Below, piece by piece: positions 53,425-62,037 of a stretch of 64,000 bases of DNA (its first letter is position 1; every line of letters starts with the position of its first letter). Below the pieces are notes generated by a model. It searched no databases and was not told where the DNA came from. It saw nothing but the letters and a program-made list of their open reading frames with translations. A program made the translations under genes and the position numbers. Origin of the DNA: Candidatus Gastranaerophilales bacterium (GTDB lineage Bacteria > Cyanobacteriota > Vampirovibrionia > Gastranaerophilales > Gastranaerophilaceae); NCBI GenBank assembly GCA_944322885.1, contig CALUQH010000003.1, forward strand, positions 104,779-168,778, written 5' to 3'.

Positions 53425-54594
53425 TTATACCCTTCCGAGTTTCTTAGCCATATTTTGTCTGAATACACTGTCTGAAACCATTAAAGCAAGATGCTTATAC
53501 CCTAACGCTACATTTGAATCCTGATTTACCGAAGAAACAGGAACTCCCTTATTAATTGCAGACATCAAGGTAAAATAGTTATTCGGGATTTTCCAGTAAA
53601 TATTTTTACCCAGAACTTCTTCGGCATCTTCAGCACTTATCTCATCATTTTCCATATATCGATTAATAAGAATCTGAACTTTATCATCATCAAACCCGAG
53701 TTTATCAAATAATTCCATACATCGCTGACAATTTCTTAACGCCGGCAGATTTACAATGGTAACAAGAAAAATCAAATCCGAATTTTCAAGAGCATTAATT
53801 GCTTTTGAGTCAAAACCGCTTGAAGTATCGACAACAACATAAGAAAAAGTTTCTCGCAAAATATCAAACAATTTTGTAATCTCTTTTGATGAAAAATTTT
53901 CTGCCGGCTTAAAATACGGAGGATCTGCAAGAACATAAAGACTTGTATCTTTATATTTTTCAAGAGTAGATAAGAGAAAGTCTTCATTAATTTTATCCAA
54001 ATTCTGCAGCATATATGAAATATTAAAAGACGGCTTTAAGTCAAGAAAAGTTGTAACATCACCCAATTGAAAATTCAAATCAATCAATGCTACATTTTCT
54101 TTTGTAATTTTAGCAAGTTCGAGAGCTAAATTTGTTGCAATAGATGTTTTTCCAACACCGCCTTTATTAGAATAAACAGTAATAACTCTACACTTTGACT
54201 TTTTTGGTTTTCCTCCCGTCATGTCAAGATAATGCTTGGTTAACACCTCAAAAAATTCATCTTTTATAAGCGGTAGTGAAAGAAAGTCCGAAGCACCGAT
54301 ACGCATGGCCCGTATTACAATATCAACCTGAGGCTTATCAGAAAGAGTAATTACCCTGCAATTTTCAAACTCGGAAGTAATTTTAGATACAAAATTAAGT
54401 GCCTGCTCCTGATAATCAGAAATATCAATTATAATAAGGGATTTATCAAGCTCCTTAATTGCATTGTAAGCCTTTGTCAAATCCGATGCTGCTGCCAAAA
54501 AATTGAACTTTTCAAATTCCTGTAAATATAACTTTAAAAGTTCACAAGTACTTTGCTGCTCAGATATAACAATTGTAGGAATACTCTGTTTCAT
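53425..54594 (-). CDS. CpaE-like protein (receiver-like plus ParA/MinD ATPase)
   Basis: The 389-residue protein has a CheY-like N-terminal domain without a clear phosphoacceptor cluster, then a deviant Walker A of MinD type, VYSNKGGVGKTSIATNLA (about 140-157), and DLNFQLGDVTTFLDL and VVVDTSSGFD. CpaE positions Tad pili at the cell pole in Caulobacter. It is directly followed by the cpaF-like gene and preceded on the same strand by a pilin-like gene, so the cluster probably concerns a type IV/Tad-related pilus. Confidence 0.85.
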   Translation of the reverse strand: MKQSIPTIVISEQQSTCELLKLYLQEFEKFNFLAAASDLTKAYNAIKELDKSLIIIDISDYQEQALNFVSKITSEFENCRVITLSDKPQVDIVIRAMRIGASDFLSLPLIKDEFFEVLTKHYLDMTGGKPKKSKCRVITVYSNKGGVGKTSIATNLALELAKITKENVALIDLNFQLGDVTTFLDLKPSFNISYMLQNLDKINEDFLLSTLEKYKDTSLYVLADPPYFKPAENFSSKEITKLFDILRETFSYVVVDTSSGFDSKAINALENSDLIFLVTIVNLPALRNCQRCMELFDKLGFDDDKVQILINRYMENDEISAEDAEEVLGKNIYWKIPNNYFTLMSAINKGVPVSSVNQDSNVALGYKHLALMVSDSVFRQNMAKKLGRV

Positions 54595-54643
54595 ACAAGT
54601 ATATTAGCATATCTGAGAAAAAGTAACAAGTTTTTAAAATATT

Positions 54644-55422
54644 TTACCACCACGGATAATCCTCTTTTATTTCCCAACCGTCAAACTGTATTAAAGAGGC
54701 ACATTCTCCACGAGAGTGCCCCTGAGCATTTTCACAAAAATTTAGCAATTCTTCACGTGTTGTCTTATTTACGGTGCTGTAACCTCCGGCTTTAAATACA
54801 TATTTATTACCGACCCAGCGAATTATAAAATCAAACACATCTCTACCATATATATTTGGTTTTTGCATACAATTATAATCATAATATATATGTATATTTC
54901 CTTGTCCTACGCCTGCACCGCCTATATTCATCCCAAAACAGCTTCCGTCACTGAATATATAGACTACAGGTAACCCTTGCTCAAATATTTCGCTGCCATA
55001 GAAAAAACACTCCGGATTTGAGTTTGTATTACATTGTTCTACACCTTTAAGATATGGAAAAATATATGTTGTAGCAAACTTTGACATCTGATCGCCATTA
55101 TTTTGTTTAGTCGGAAATTCCCAATAACTAATATCTCCATGATCAATCATCGCAAAATTAAAAGCATTTAACATAGTTGAATAGAATTTTTGAAGTCTTT
55201 TCCCGGCAACTTCTTTTTGATGGTTCAAAATTAATGTAGGAATTGTCATAGCTGCAACTACACCGATTATTCCGAGGGTAATGAGAACTTCTGCTAATGT
55301 AAACGCACATTTTTTTGCATCTCTACAGGACGAAAGTAGGTGACAGTTTTCGGGTTTAAGCTCTCTATTTAGGCCAGGAGTGCCCCCCCCCCGAAGTTTT
55401 TCAACAATTTAAAAATTTTCAT
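54644..55422 (-). CDS. Type IV pilin-like protein, out of frame at a G10 tract
   Basis: AAGGAG precedes the ATG at 55422. The first frame (MKIFKLLKNFGGGALLA) stops at 55371-55369 after ten G bases. The pilin frame, open from after a stop at 55411-55409, contains KKCAFTLAEVLITLGIIGVV and ends at 54644, with a KPNIYGRDVFDF block shared with the other two pilins. It has no ATG, GTG or TTG before the helix. An 11-G tract would fuse the two frames and give a leader of about 40 residues. It is most simply a phase-variable pilin in the OFF state, next to cpaE and cpaF. Confidence 0.7.
55383..55392 (-). repeat. G10 homopolymer tract in pilin leader (C10 on + strand)
   Basis: In the coding direction it reads TTC-G10-CACTCC. 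On the plus strand it reads GAGTG-C10-GAAG, the same C(n)GAA layout as the tracts at 31680 and 36198, although the gene is inverted. Confidence 0.9.
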
Positions 55423-55478
55423 ATCTTTATACTCCTTATATTTTATAGCCGTATATAAATTATAACAAATCGGAAAAA

Positions 55479-56432
55479 TTATTTCAACTCAATATCTTTT
55501 ACGTAACGCGGTCGTGCTTTAACTTCACGGTAAACCTGACCGACATATTCACCTATTAGGCCAAGACAGAAAAGTTGAATTCCGCCAAATACACAAAGCA
55601 AAATAATTGTTGTTGCCCAGCCGTTCGGGGAATTATGCCAGAATATTTTTTCTATAACAGTTTCAACGCCGACAAGAAAACCAAACAATGCCATAAAAAA
55701 GCCCAAAACCGCAACAAATCTCAGGGGAACAACACTGTATGAAGTTATACCGTTAAGAGCAAGCGCCATCAGAGTGAAAAAATTAAATTTTGATTCTCCC
55801 GCTTCTCTAGGCTTCACATCAAAACTGACATAAGCTGTTTTTAATCCGACTTCATTGAAAAAACCTCTCAAAAATAAATATTTTTCAGGATAAAGTTCCA
55901 TAATTTTTAAAGCTCTCAGGCTTACAAGCCTGAAATCCGAATGATTAGGCGGAATTTTTGCTCCCAGAATATTCATCGTCTTGTAAAACATAACAGCAGT
56001 AAACTTTTTAAAGAAAGAATCAGTTTTTCTGTCTCGTCTTATACCTGAAACGATATCTGCACCTTTCATATATTCATCTATAAATTTTTCAATTGCATTT
56101 TCATCCTGCTGCAAATCAGCGTCTATAGAAACAGCACAGTCACACCCGATATCTCTTACACTTTCCAGACCAGCAATTAAAGCCTTTTGATTTCCAAAAT
56201 TGCGGATAAACTTGGTTCCTTTAACTCTTTTGTCATTTTTATGCAATTTTTCTATTATGGACCATGTAGAATCCTTTGAACCGTCATCAACAAGATAAAG
56301 ATAGCTTTCAGATTTTATTTTATCTTTTTTAATTAAATATTCAAGGACTTCAAAAAGTCTTGTTACAGTTTTTTCTAAACACAATTCTTCATTGTAACAT
56401 GGAATAATAATTGCCAAAGTCGGTTTATACAT
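55479..56432 (-). CDS. Family 2 glycosyltransferase, GtrB/ArnC/DPM1-like
   Basis: From the ATG at 56432 (AGAGGAA upstream) the 317-residue protein has the GT2 motifs IIIPCYNEE, VDDGSKDST and SIDADLQQD, a DIVSGIRRDR segment, an amphipathic joint and two C-terminal membrane helices (VPLRFVAVLGFFMALFGFLVG and the TIILLCVFGGIQLFC region). Such enzymes load a sugar onto undecaprenyl phosphate for envelope modification. It is divergent from a ChbG/HpnK-like deacetylase. Confidence 0.93.
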   Translation of the reverse strand: MYKPTLAIIIPCYNEELCLEKTVTRLFEVLEYLIKKDKIKSESYLYLVDDGSKDSTWSIIEKLHKNDKRVKGTKFIRNFGNQKALIAGLESVRDIGCDCAVSIDADLQQDENAIEKFIDEYMKGADIVSGIRRDRKTDSFFKKFTAVMFYKTMNILGAKIPPNHSDFRLVSLRALKIMELYPEKYLFLRGFFNEVGLKTAYVSFDVKPREAGESKFNFFTLMALALNGITSYSVVPLRFVAVLGFFMALFGFLVGVETVIEKIFWHNSPNGWATTIILLCVFGGIQLFCLGLIGEYVGQVYREVKARPRYVKDIELK

Positions 56433-56511
56433 AATTCCTCTCTCAAAATTTGCACAAATCAGCATATTTATACTATAATATTTATAATATTAAATCAAGG
56501 ATTTATTGCTA

Positions 56512-57363
56512 ATGGGAAACAAAAAATTTATTCTTAATGCCGATGATTTCGGGATGTCTAAAGCATTCAACAGAGCTGTGCTTGAGGGCTATCATAACGG
56601 ATTTTTAACAAGTGCAAGCCTGTGCGCTAACGGGAAGGCTTTTAACGCTGCCGTAAACGAAATTATCCCTGAATGCCCGAATTTGGGAATAGGTGTACAT
56701 CTGAATATTATGGAGGGGAAATCATTAACCAAAGCACCTATGCTTACAAATAAGCGGGGAAAATTCAATAACAGTTATCTAAAACTTATTTTAAAGTCAA
56801 ATGATTACAAATTTCTTGAGCAGATTGAATACGAATTCAGAACACAAATAGAAACAGTTATGAATTATACAAAAGTTGACCATATTGATTCCCATGTTCA
56901 CACACATGCAATACCAAATATTTTTAAACTCACTGCAAAACTTGCAAAAGAGTATAATATTCCGTTTATCAGAACGCAGTATGAAGAAATGTACTTTGTT
57001 CCGAGTATGAGGAAACATTTGAACTTTAAATATCCGCCCAATATCTTAAAAATACTGTTGTTAAACAGTTTTACCGGAATCAACAAAAAAACTGTACTTG
57101 AGTACGGCCTTAAAACAAATGATTATCTGATAGGCGTTGGATATACAGGGCTAATGGACAGTATGACAATAGAATACGGATTAAAAGCCATTGAAGGAGA
57201 AGGTATTGCGGAAGCGCTTATTCACCCTTGCAATTATGCCGCATCGCACAAAAATCAGCACTATACAGAATTTTTAATAACTCAAAATAAATCGCTTAAA
57301 GACAAAATCGATAGACTCGGTTTTGAACTTACAAATTATAAACAAGAATATGCAATTCCGTAA
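56512..57363 (+). CDS. ChbG/HpnK (YdjC)-family deacetylase
   Basis: From the ATG at 56512 the 283-residue protein has the family metal site: LNADDFGMSKAFNRAV (two Asp), GVHLNIMEG (His) and IDSHVHTHAIP (His). YdjC proteins deacetylate N-acetyl sugars or hopanoid glycosides. The length and motifs are intact. Its neighbours, a polyprenyl-sugar GT2 and an exported phospholipase-D-like protein, suggest envelope glycan or lipid work. The next gene begins inside its last codons. Confidence 0.9.
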   Translation: MGNKKFILNADDFGMSKAFNRAVLEGYHNGFLTSASLCANGKAFNAAVNEIIPECPNLGIGVHLNIMEGKSLTKAPMLTNKRGKFNNSYLKLILKSNDYKFLEQIEYEFRTQIETVMNYTKVDHIDSHVHTHAIPNIFKLTAKLAKEYNIPFIRTQYEEMYFVPSMRKHLNFKYPPNILKILLLNSFTGINKKTVLEYGLKTNDYLIGVGYTGLMDSMTIEYGLKAIEGEGIAEALIHPCNYAASHKNQHYTEFLITQNKSLKDKIDRLGFELTNYKQEYAIP

Positions 57364-59119
57364 TCTCATATCTATACTTACTATTTTAGTCCTTCTTTCG
57401 GGGTTTATAGGATTTGAAACCATAAGAAAATCCGAAAAATATGTTATCGGAATAATTTATCCTGACGTTATTCAGGTAGACTTAAACGGCAACAAAACAT
57501 TTGAGCAGAATGAAATTATATGTATTCCGCAGGTTGAAACACTTACCTCAAATTTAACAAGAAATCAGGACAAACTTATAAAAAATCTGCAAATTTCAAA
57601 TTCTGACGCGATTAAGTTCGGCTATTTAACAGATAACTTTTCGGAAAGCTTACTGCTTAATAAGAGGGTAAAGCTTAAATACACAGGTCAGGAAAATCAA
57701 AATTGTAAATTTGCGGACATTATAATTAATAATGAATCTTACAGAAACAAACTTCTCAAATCAGGATTTGGTTTTTACAACGGCAAAACGCTGTTAAAAA
57801 ATGAGTATAATAAACAGCTTTCTAAAGCCAAAAAGCTTAATCTTGTCATATTAAATCACAGAAGCAATAAATACCATAAACTGGGATGCAAATACGGGCT
57901 TATTGCCAGAGATATAATTATTATTCCCGCAAGACAGTTACCCAAAGACGCAAAGCCATGCAAATTCTGCCATATTGATAAAAATTCAGACAATAACAAA
58001 CAAAATAAAAATGTTATTATACCTGCATATCCGCTTGCTATATCAAACGGCAGTATAAAAATGTATTTAACCGATTTAACTGTAAAGCTAAAACCGGACA
58101 GAAAATGTTCATCTCTTGCCTGTAAAGAAATTCTTACACAGATAAATCAGGCGCAAGAAACAATAGATATTGCCCTTTACGGATGGGATGCAATCCCTGA
58201 AATTCACAATGCCGTATTAAACGCAAAAGCAAGAGGGGTAAAACTCAGGATTGTCTATGATACAAGCGACAATGACTATTATCCCGAAACAAAAGAAATT
58301 ATTAAAATTGCTGATGAATCGGCTACAGAAGGCAAAACATTTCTTATGCACAATAAATTTATGATATTTGACAGAAAAAAAGTTATTACAGGCTCAATGA
58401 ATTTTTCCGACACTGATTTTTCCGGCTTTAATACTAATTGCTTATTTTTTATAAATTCTGTTGATATTGCACAAATTTATCTGCAGGAGTTTAACCAGAT
58501 GCTTGCAGGAAAATTCCATAATGCCAAAACATACGTACAACACAAAACAATAATCCTTGGAGACACCAAAATTACTCCTTTTTTCTCTCCAAAAGACAGT
58601 GTTATTACAACAGAAATTATACCATTAATTGAAAAAGCACAGAATTATATCTATATACCTGCATTTATACTGACCCATGACGGAATGGCACGAGCTCTAA
58701 TAAAGGCAAAACAACGCGGAGTAGATGTAAAATTAATCATTGATGCAACAAACTGTTATGCCACAAGCAGCAAAGTAAAACTGCTGAGAAATGTCGGGAT
58801 TCCTGTAAAAATAGAAAATTATGCAGGTAAAGTCCACTCAAAAAGTATAATTATTGATGACAAATATATAATAGCCGGCTCGATGAATTTTACAATGACA
58901 GGTGAAAATAAAAATGATGAAAACTGTTTAATTATTGAAAATGCAAGACTTGCCAAATATTACAGAGAATTTTTTGAATATCTGTGGCAGAAAATTCCAG
59001 ACAAATACCTGAAACAAGGGGTTAGAGCAGAAGGCAAATATTCAATAGGTTCATGCACGGACGATATTGATAACAACTACGACGGCAAAATTGATATGGA
59101 AGATAAAGGCTGCCATTAG
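57350..59119 (+). CDS. Exported phospholipase D-superfamily nuclease/lipase with extra domains
   Basis: From the ATG at 57350 the roughly 589-residue protein has an N-terminal hydrophobic signal/anchor, a region resembling the thermonuclease fold (ADIIINNESYRNKLLKSG), and a KYHKLGCKYG...CKFCH segment like the small metal-binding piece seen after such domains. Two HKD motifs follow, MHNKFMIFDRKKVITGSMNFS and VHSKSIIIDDKYIIAGSMNFT, forming one active site. The C-terminus carries CTDDIDNNYDGKIDMEDKGC, a calcium-binding thrombospondin-3-like loop with flanking cysteines. It is predicted to cut nucleic acid or phospholipid outside the cytoplasm. Confidence 0.85.
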   Translation: MQFRNLISILTILVLLSGFIGFETIRKSEKYVIGIIYPDVIQVDLNGNKTFEQNEIICIPQVETLTSNLTRNQDKLIKNLQISNSDAIKFGYLTDNFSESLLLNKRVKLKYTGQENQNCKFADIIINNESYRNKLLKSGFGFYNGKTLLKNEYNKQLSKAKKLNLVILNHRSNKYHKLGCKYGLIARDIIIIPARQLPKDAKPCKFCHIDKNSDNNKQNKNVIIPAYPLAISNGSIKMYLTDLTVKLKPDRKCSSLACKEILTQINQAQETIDIALYGWDAIPEIHNAVLNAKARGVKLRIVYDTSDNDYYPETKEIIKIADESATEGKTFLMHNKFMIFDRKKVITGSMNFSDTDFSGFNTNCLFFINSVDIAQIYLQEFNQMLAGKFHNAKTYVQHKTIILGDTKITPFFSPKDSVITTEIIPLIEKAQNYIYIPAFILTHDGMARALIKAKQRGVDVKLIIDATNCYATSSKVKLLRNVGIPVKIENYAGKVHSKSIIIDDKYIIAGSMNFTMTGENKNDENCLIIENARLAKYYREFFEYLWQKIPDKYLKQGVRAEGKYSIGSCTDDIDNNYDGKIDMEDKGCH

Positions 59120-59742
59120 TAATCTATTTCAAAGATATAATTATATTTAATCACTATTGGCTTTTTAAAAGTTGGTTTTAATATAATTTTTCCTAAATAA
59201 TTTTTTACACCCCATAAACCATTTTCCTCAAAAGGGAAATAATTTGTTCTGAAAGCATCTTTTCTTTTTTCATTCAATTCTTGTTCTTTTTCAAAACGCT
59301 CTTGTGTTATTTTTATTTTTTTACCATTCTCATCAATCAAATATGGAATATCTTCTTTTGCATCATATACAATAATTTTATTATCAGGAGTGTATATATA
59401 ATCCCAACCATAATTATTTCTCCAGGGAATAACAACCTGCCCTTTGTTATTAAGAATCTCAGCTTTTTCACCCATCATGGGAGTCGATGCAACAAAATAA
59501 ATTTTTGACATAGGAAGTTTTTTCAAAAAACTATAATATTTACTTCTTCCTCCTTTAGCAAAACTGAAATAATACCCCTTGTTATCCTTTATAATAAGAG
59601 TATCATTCGAATAATAATCAACGGATGCGTATTTGCATTCATATACTTTTTTACCTTGGAGGTCATATACGGAATGATAACTCAACGCATAAACCCCAGA
59701 CTGCATAATAAGCAAAATTAAAAGAATAAAAATAAATTTCAT
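59116..59742 (-). CDS. Exported WG-repeat-like protein
   Basis: The 208-residue protein has a signal peptide (FIFILLILLIMQSGVYA) and repeated strands of WG-repeat type, the clearest being FEENGLWGVKNYLGKIILKP near the C-terminus, plus AEILNNKGQVVIPWRNN and PYLIDENGKKI. WG repeats form beta structures of unknown binding role. TAAAAT six bases before the ATG suggests a leaderless mRNA. The 3' ends of this and the phospholipase-D-like gene overlap by four bases. Confidence 0.75.
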   Translation of the reverse strand: MKFIFILLILLIMQSGVYALSYHSVYDLQGKKVYECKYASVDYYSNDTLIIKDNKGYYFSFAKGGRSKYYSFLKKLPMSKIYFVASTPMMGEKAEILNNKGQVVIPWRNNYGWDYIYTPDNKIIVYDAKEDIPYLIDENGKKIKITQERFEKEQELNEKRKDAFRTNYFPFEENGLWGVKNYLGKIILKPTFKKPIVIKYNYIFEIDY

Positions 59743-59763
59743 GCTTCTATTTTACATAATCAA

Positions 59764-60477
59764 TTAATAATTTTCAATAATTCTTGCTTCAACCTTTTTT
59801 ACGCTGTTTACACTGCTGTTTAAACTTCTTGCAAGTTCAGCCGCAGTTTTTGCATTGTAAAATTTTCCGCTTGTTACAAGTGATGTACATTCAAGCTGTG
59901 ATAGATCATCCTCATCATTTATATTAAAGGCAATTACATCTATTGTAACATCTTTTCTCACTTTTATAAGATCTAAAACATAACTGCAAGGACTTTCATC
60001 ACAGTTTTCTCCGCCGTCGGTCAAAAGAATTATATGTTTTTTCCCGTTATAGCCAAGAAAATCCTTTTTTACCGCCTGCTTTAATGAATAAGTTATCGGA
60101 GTCATCCCGCGCGGTTTTATATCAAGAAGAGAATTTCTTATATTAATCCCGTTCGCGGGCGAAACAGGATTAATAAGTGTTGAAGCACGACAGGCCTCGA
60201 AAGGAGTAAACCCCATTCGGTGTCCGTAAACACGTAAGCCAACAGACATATTTCTTGGTAAATTTGGTAAAATTGATTTCATAGTGTCAATCATCAAATC
60301 TACTTTCCGCCTGCCTTCAAGATATTCCGACATGCTGTTTGAAAAATCAAGAATAAATAAAACCCTTTCCTCATCCCCAAGTTCGGGTAAATCATCAGGC
60401 ATGTGCACATTATATCCGCTTGCAATAACAGGAATTGCTAAAACTAAAAATAAAAATATTGATAGTAACCCCTTCAT
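59764..60477 (-). CDS. Exported von Willebrand factor A-domain protein
   Basis: The 237-residue protein has a signal peptide (LLSIFLFLVLAIPVIASG) and a VWA domain with an intact MIDAS: LDFSNSMS (DxSxS), the Thr in RGMTPITYSL and the Asp in LLTDGGENCD. VWA domains bind ligands through a divalent metal. Cysteine pairs (CDESPC and others) fit a periplasmic location. It is co-directional with and just upstream of the WG-repeat gene, 21 bases apart. Confidence 0.9.
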   Translation of the reverse strand: MKGLLSIFLFLVLAIPVIASGYNVHMPDDLPELGDEERVLFILDFSNSMSEYLEGRRKVDLMIDTMKSILPNLPRNMSVGLRVYGHRMGFTPFEACRASTLINPVSPANGINIRNSLLDIKPRGMTPITYSLKQAVKKDFLGYNGKKHIILLTDGGENCDESPCSYVLDLIKVRKDVTIDVIAFNINDEDDLSQLECTSLVTSGKFYNAKTAAELARSLNSSVNSVKKVEARIIENY

Positions 60478-60590
60478 ATCAAATATTATTACTCCGTTTC
60501 ACTATTCACTCCTCACCCTCCATTCAATCCATTTGACGATTATTTTTTCTTGCAATATTATAAAAGTAATCAGAATTTGGCGGAGAAATT

Positions 60591-61820
60591 ATGAATAGCA
60601 AAGAACTTATAAAACAGGCAGAAAAAAGCCTTCAAAAAGAATTTGAAATAATTGATGAAATAAGAGATTATAACCAGGAAAAAGTTTTGAATGCCTTTAT
60701 AGAAAACAGAGTTGCTCCAGAACATTTTTATACAGTTTCGGGCTACGGGCATGATGATATAGGCAGAGAAGTCCTTGATAGAGTATTTGCGGATGTTTTT
60801 AAAGCTGAAAAAGCCATTGCAAGAATTCACTTTGCTTCCGGTACACACACTCTTGCCTGCTGCCTGTTCGGGAATCTACGCCCCGGCAATAAATTAATTT
60901 CTGTCGCAGGAGCGCCTTATGACACGATGCAGGAAGTTATAGGAACAGCGGGGGATGATGAAACTAAAGAAGATTCCTTAATCTCATACGGAGTTTTATA
61001 TGACGAAATTCCGTTAAAAAATGATGAAATAGACTTTGAAAAGCTTGAAAAATCTATTGATGAAACAGTTACAATGGTTTTAATTCAGCGTTCAAAAGGC
61101 TATTCAACAAGAAAGTCATTAACAATTGACAGTATCGAAAAAATTTGTAAAATTGTCAAATCAAAAAATCCCGACTGTATCTGTTTTGTGGACAACTGTT
61201 ACGGAGAATTTGTTGAAGACAGAGAACCATTAGAAGCCGGAGCTGATTTAATTGCGGGCTCGCTAATAAAAAATCCGGGCGGAGGAATCGTAGAAGCAGG
61301 AGGCTACATTGCGGGGAAAACAAAATATGTTGAAAAAAGCGCAAACAGGCTGACCGCACCCGGAATAGGATGTGAAGGCGGTGCAATGTTTAATCAGCAC
61401 AGATTAATATTTCAGGGGCTTTTTATGGCGCCGTCTGTTGTATCTGATGCGGTAAAAGGAGCCATTCTGGCTTCAAAAATATTTGAAGATTTAGGATATA
61501 ATACAGCTCCAAAATATAATGAAAAACGCACAGACATTATACAAAACATAATTTTTGAAAATCCCGAACACTTAGAAGAATTTTGCAGAACAATTCAGTC
61601 CTTTTCTCCTGTGAACGGCTATGTAACTCCTATTCCGGAGTATATTCCGGGGTATGAAGACAAAGTAATAATGGCAGGCGGAACATTTATTGAAGGCTCA
61701 ACAATAGAACTTTCAGCCGATGGTCCTATGCGGGAACCTTATGTCGCATACATGCAGGGTGGGTTAAACTATTCTCATGTAAAAATAGCTTTGAAAAAAT
61801 TTATTAATAAAATCAGATAA
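60591..61820 (+). CDS. Methionine gamma-lyase family (aluminium-resistance-type) PLP enzyme
   Basis: The 409-residue protein belongs to the Alr/methionine gamma-lyase group: GYGHDDIGREVLDRVFADVF, ARIHFASGTHTLACCLFG, FVDNCYGEFVE and the PLP lysine segment AGSLIKNPGGGI. Members are annotated by similarity as cystathionine or methionine gamma-lyases, and the real substrate is unknown. GGCGGAG lies nine bases upstream of the ATG. In cyanobacteria and Firmicutes it is usually solitary, as here. Confidence 0.92.
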   Translation: MNSKELIKQAEKSLQKEFEIIDEIRDYNQEKVLNAFIENRVAPEHFYTVSGYGHDDIGREVLDRVFADVFKAEKAIARIHFASGTHTLACCLFGNLRPGNKLISVAGAPYDTMQEVIGTAGDDETKEDSLISYGVLYDEIPLKNDEIDFEKLEKSIDETVTMVLIQRSKGYSTRKSLTIDSIEKICKIVKSKNPDCICFVDNCYGEFVEDREPLEAGADLIAGSLIKNPGGGIVEAGGYIAGKTKYVEKSANRLTAPGIGCEGGAMFNQHRLIFQGLFMAPSVVSDAVKGAILASKIFEDLGYNTAPKYNEKRTDIIQNIIFENPEHLEEFCRTIQSFSPVNGYVTPIPEYIPGYEDKVIMAGGTFIEGSTIELSADGPMREPYVAYMQGGLNYSHVKIALKKFINKIR

Positions 61821-61947
61821 GACAAAATTTTTGCTTAATAATGAGAATAATTTCAAATTTTTTAGTTATGTAAACTTTTTTAAAGCGCTCAATAACCTTA
61901 TATGACTAATTCTTTAGGATTAGAGAACAAAGATTTTATAATATTAA

Positions 61948-61974
61948 TTGACTATATGATTTTTGTGGTATGCT
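61948..61974 (+). promoter_or_regulatory. Promoter of the phosphorylase-like gene
   Basis: TTGACT (61948-61953) and an extended -10 TGGTATGCT (61966-61974) are separated by a short 15-base spacer, about 64 bases before the ATG. The remainder of the 217-base gap (61821-62037) shows only a weak hairpin, CCCC-AAAAAATA-CGGG, and AGAGGAAGG as RBS. Confidence 0.4.
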
Positions 61975-62037
61975 GTTGTAGTACCCCAAAAAATACGGGA
62001 CAAATAGTTTACATAGTATAAGAAGAGGAAGGTTAAT

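Noticed and set aside
60478..60490. Leaderless promoter for the VWA gene
   Set aside because: AT-rich hexamers such as TAATAT lie near the ATG at 60477, but the spacing (five bases) and sequence fit less well than at the seven listed genes.
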